Positions 61,448 to 64,000 of a stretch of DNA of 64,000 nucleotides are shown piece after piece (the first letter of the stretch is position 1; each line of letters begins with the position of its first letter). Both the position numbers and the translations under genes were made by a program. This stretch comes from Methanoperedens sp049303315. Its GTDB lineage: Archaea > Halobacteriota > Methanosarcinia > Methanosarcinales > Methanoperedenaceae. Location: assembly GCA_049303315.1 (NCBI GenBank), contig JBAQMZ010000054.1:1-64000 (forward strand). The letters are read 5' to 3'. Under the pieces are notes generated by a model. That model searched no databases. It was not told the origin of the DNA and saw nothing but the letters and a program-made list of their open reading frames with translations.

Positions 61448-62668
61448 ATGAACATTCTATTATTACCATTGATATTTTCCATGGCATTCACTACTTTGAT
61501 ATGTATTTATTTCCTGCGGTATTGCAAAGGATTAATTAAATATATTAATAAAGATTTTAATGTTAGCTTGACCCCATCCTACCAGCCGCCGATTTCAATA
61601 GTCATACCTACCTACAATGAAGCTTCAGTCATAGAAGATAAAATAAGAAATACGCTCAATTTGAATTATCCATTTAATAAAATAGAGATTGTAGTTATTG
61701 ATTCTGCATCAAACGATGGCACACCCGATATCGCGGAACGCTTTGAACAGGTAAAAGTAATCCGGCAAGCTGAACGCAAAGGAAAATCCTCGGCTCTTGC
61801 TGAAGTATTTAAAATAGTAACCGGTAAGGTTATAGTGATAACCGACGCTGATGCTCTCCTCGATAAAAATGTGCTTGTCAATGCACTGCCTTATCTCGCT
61901 GATATATCAGTTGGTGCAGTGACTGGAAAACAAATTCTAATAAATCCGTATGAAACCGTTTACCAAAAAAGTGAACAATCATACCGTGACTTTTTTGACA
62001 TAATACGAATCGTAGAAAGCAAACTCGAATCAACTATGATATTTAATGGGCCCTTCATGGCATTTAAACAGGAAGTTCTGGAAGCTCCACCTCAGGATTC
62101 GGTTGCTGATGACACTGAGATGGCATTTCAGGTTATAAAAAAAGGGTATCGTACTTTGTATGTTCCCGAAGCCCTGTTTTATGAGAATATTCCATTATCA
62201 GATGAATCAAGGATTAAACAGAAAGAAAGGCGGGCGCAGGGATTGGTTCAATCATTCTGGAGACATCGCGACCTTCTCTTCAATAAAAAATACGGCAAAT
62301 TCGCAAGTATAATCTTCCCGGCAGAATTCGCTGTTCATGTAGTCCTTCCGTTTGCGATATTTTTTTCGCTAATTGTGGTTGCAGCCTCTTTTTTTATTGA
62401 TTTCACGTACACATTGATTATTACAGGCGTGTTTTGCGCTTTTATGGCAATTTATGCGGTTCCTGTGTATTCAGCCATTGGAAAATCAATTAGTTCTTCA
62501 AATAAAACTAAAAGCTCATCTATAAATAATGTAATTATTACATTCCAATCATTCATGCAGCTTCAGTTTGCATTGTTTACAGGGGCATTGAAATTGATGC
62601 TTTTTGGCACCGCTCATAAATGGGAGCAGATTTCAGATGCACGCCAAAAAATAAAGGTGCCTGATTGA
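61448..62668 (+). CDS. GT2 processive-type glycosyltransferase with membrane helices
   Basis: 406 residues. An N-terminal helix (LLLPLIFSMAFTTLICIYFL), then GT-A motifs ISIVIPTYNEASVIEDKI, VVIDSASNDGT, VITDADALLD and VADDTEMAFQVIKKGYRT, with QKERRAQGLVQSFWRHR as a QxxRW-like motif; two C-terminal helices (about 298-345) and a last hydrophobic region. The layout is that of cellulose/hyaluronan-synthase-like enzymes, which may polymerise and export a glycan. Last gene of the glycan locus. Confidence 0.88.
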   Translation: MNILLLPLIFSMAFTTLICIYFLRYCKGLIKYINKDFNVSLTPSYQPPISIVIPTYNEASVIEDKIRNTLNLNYPFNKIEIVVIDSASNDGTPDIAERFEQVKVIRQAERKGKSSALAEVFKIVTGKVIVITDADALLDKNVLVNALPYLADISVGAVTGKQILINPYETVYQKSEQSYRDFFDIIRIVESKLESTMIFNGPFMAFKQEVLEAPPQDSVADDTEMAFQVIKKGYRTLYVPEALFYENIPLSDESRIKQKERRAQGLVQSFWRHRDLLFNKKYGKFASIIFPAEFAVHVVLPFAIFFSLIVVAASFFIDFTYTLIITGVFCAFMAIYAVPVYSAIGKSISSSNKTKSSSINNVIITFQSFMQLQFALFTGALKLMLFGTAHKWEQISDARQKIKVPD

Positions 62669-62709
62669 ATTTTTTTGATTAACACAACCCCCAACTCTAC
62701 CTGTTAATT

Positions 62710-63936
62710 TCATTGCAATTTTACAAGTTTTCTTGTATGTTCTGCCACATCCTCAGGATTTATCCTGAGCCTTGCCACACCGCTATCCATAGCAGCCTTC
62801 GCCACGGCAGAAGCAACGGACGGGGCAACCCTTGAATCAAAAATAGTCGGTATAATATTATCTTCCGAGGGTTCAGGCACAAGCGAGGCTAACATATTTG
62901 CCGCTGCCAGTTTCATTTCCTCATTGATATCCTTCGCCCTTACGTCCAGCGCGCCCCTGAATACGCCCGGAAAACCAAGAGCGTTGTTTATCTGGTTTAT
63001 GCAGTCCGAACGCCCTGTCCCGACAATGCGCGCCCCGGCATGTTTTGCTTTTTCGGGCATGATTTCAGGTATCGGGTTTGCAAGCGGGAAAACAATCGCG
63101 TCATCTGCCATCGAACGCACCATATCTTCAGAAACTATACCGGCTACTGACAGACCAATGAAAACATCGGCTCCTTTCATGGCATCGGCAAGAGACCCGG
63201 ATATTCGATTTTTATTGGTAAGCTTTGCAAGCTCTTCTTTAGCAGGGTTCAATCCGGCTCTGCCTTTATAAATTATGCCTGTGGAATCGCATACAATAAT
63301 ATCCTTCACCCCTTCGTTTATTAATAGCATGGCGCTTGCAGTGCCTGCCGCTCCAGCCCCGCTTATGACCACTTTTATCTTGCCGAACTTCTTCCCGACA
63401 ATCTTCAGGGCATTAATCAACGCAGCAAGCATTACGAGCGCAGCCCCATGCTGGTCATCATGAAACACAGGAATATCAAGCAATTTTTTTAAGCGTGTCT
63501 CTATTTCAAAACACCTCGGCGCGCCAATATCCTCAAGATTGATACCACCGAAAACAGGCGCAATGTTCTTTACGATATTGATTATCTCCTCGGTATCCTT
63601 TGTATCAAGACAGATGGGAAATGCGTCCACACCCGCAAAGACCTTAAAAAGCATGGCTTTTCCCTCCATTACAGGCATTGCAGCCAATGCTCCGAGGTCG
63701 CCCAATCCGAGCACGGATGAGCCGTCACTCACCACGGCTACAAAGTTTGCTTTTCCGGTATAGCGGTAAACATCCTCGCTGTTTTTATGAATCCGAAGAC
63801 ACGGCTCTGCAACCCCCGGCGTATATGCAAGGCTCATATCTTCTTTTGTTTTTATTTTGACTTTGCTTTTCAGGGCTATTTTCCCATGATTGAACTCATG
63901 AAACCGAAGCGCCTTTTCGTATATTGTATCTTTCAT
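62710..63936 (-). CDS. NAD(P)-dependent malic enzyme
   Basis: Oxidatively decarboxylates malate to pyruvate. The 408-residue short bacterial/archaeal form shows LAYTPGVAEPC, VVSDGSSVLGLGDLGALAAMPVMEGKAMLFKVFAGVDAFPIC, NLEDIGAPRCFEIE, FHDDQHGAALV, and the Rossmann motif VVISGAGAAGTASAML. Start ATG 63936 lies six bases after the stop of an upstream gene on the same strand, so the two form an operon. Confidence 0.96.
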   Translation of the reverse strand: MKDTIYEKALRFHEFNHGKIALKSKVKIKTKEDMSLAYTPGVAEPCLRIHKNSEDVYRYTGKANFVAVVSDGSSVLGLGDLGALAAMPVMEGKAMLFKVFAGVDAFPICLDTKDTEEIINIVKNIAPVFGGINLEDIGAPRCFEIETRLKKLLDIPVFHDDQHGAALVMLAALINALKIVGKKFGKIKVVISGAGAAGTASAMLLINEGVKDIIVCDSTGIIYKGRAGLNPAKEELAKLTNKNRISGSLADAMKGADVFIGLSVAGIVSEDMVRSMADDAIVFPLANPIPEIMPEKAKHAGARIVGTGRSDCINQINNALGFPGVFRGALDVRAKDINEEMKLAAANMLASLVPEPSEDNIIPTIFDSRVAPSVASAVAKAAMDSGVARLRINPEDVAEHTRKLVKLQ

Positions 63937-63942
63937 CCATTC

Positions 63943-64000
63943 TCACTCCTCTTGTGCCATTTCCACTGCTTTTTTATGTAACTCCCCTGCCTTATGTATT
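63943..64000 (-). CDS. C-terminal end of an upstream gene, cut by the window edge
   Basis: An open frame enters from the right edge and ends at 63943-63945, giving IHKAGELHKKAVEMAQEE. Too short to identify. Its stop is six bases before the malic enzyme start, so the two are probably co-transcribed; its GAGGAG can serve as the malic enzyme ribosome site. Confidence 0.55.
   Translation of the reverse strand, partial: IHKAGELHKKAVEMAQEE

Overview
The window looks like chromosome of a methanogen-lineage archaeon, most likely order Methanosarcinales and possibly a Candidatus Methanoperedens-type (ANME-2d) genome. Support comes from archaeal-only housekeeping genes (GatE, aIF2-beta with a TRAM tail, ribosomal protein L10e, RibL-type FAD synthase, the pantoate kinase/phosphopantothenate synthetase CoA route, RNase Z), a tRNA-Tyr with an intron after position 37, TATA-like boxes about 25 nt before genes, and a methanosarcinal-type S-layer duplication domain. 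The genus is an inference; nothing was searched.

Layout. 1-6.6 kb: the end of a Fic protein, ribL, an aminotransferase, RNase Z, tRNA-Tyr, tRNA-Arg, a pilin-like membrane gene bracketed by two solo right ends of an IS150-like element, and phosphopantothenate synthetase, whose last codons are supplied by one of those ends. 6.8-15.4 kb: an accessory stretch between housekeeping genes. It holds a 1020-residue PQQ-propeller/S-layer/LEA14 fusion with a DUF4365-like nuclease gene, a small RHH-like protein, pantoate kinase, a possible structured RNA, and a tight three-gene cassette (DUF4258-like, Panacea/SocA-like, and a TGT/DpdA-like protein). A decayed copy of the 3' end of the neighbouring cysteine desulfurase gene and a small membrane protein close the region. 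15.5-28.5 kb: ordinary core genes, namely cysteine desulfurase, a SelB-like degenerate GTPase, IMPase/FBPase, NAD kinase, a complete UDP-GlcNAc operon (two GlmU-like enzymes, GlmS, GlmM), aIF2-beta, L10e and GatE.

28.6-62.7 kb: a large AT-richer surface-glycan locus. It encodes GDP-mannose dehydratase, GDP-fucose synthase, a GDP-6-deoxy-4-keto-mannose reductase-like enzyme and a UDP-sugar epimerase for activated sugars; about ten glycosyltransferases (GT2, GT4, GT-C-like membrane proteins and a fungal-type GT15/Kre2-like enzyme); a Wzx-type flippase; two small EamA/SMR-like membrane proteins; three SAM methyltransferases; five B12-binding-type radical SAM enzymes; and a 1512-residue secreted phosphoesterase with Ig-like domains. 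With the upstream UDP-GlcNAc operon it could make, modify and export a methylated deoxy-sugar-rich glycan for S-layer proteins or lipids. The window ends with malic enzyme and the tail of another gene.

The strongest leads are the Panacea/TGT-like cassette at 12.6-14.7 kb, the GT15-like enzyme, the five-fold radical SAM set in a glycan locus, a stem-loop repeat shared between the tRNA-Tyr intron and the L10e/gatE spacer, and two places where small membrane-protein genes sit between direct repeats.
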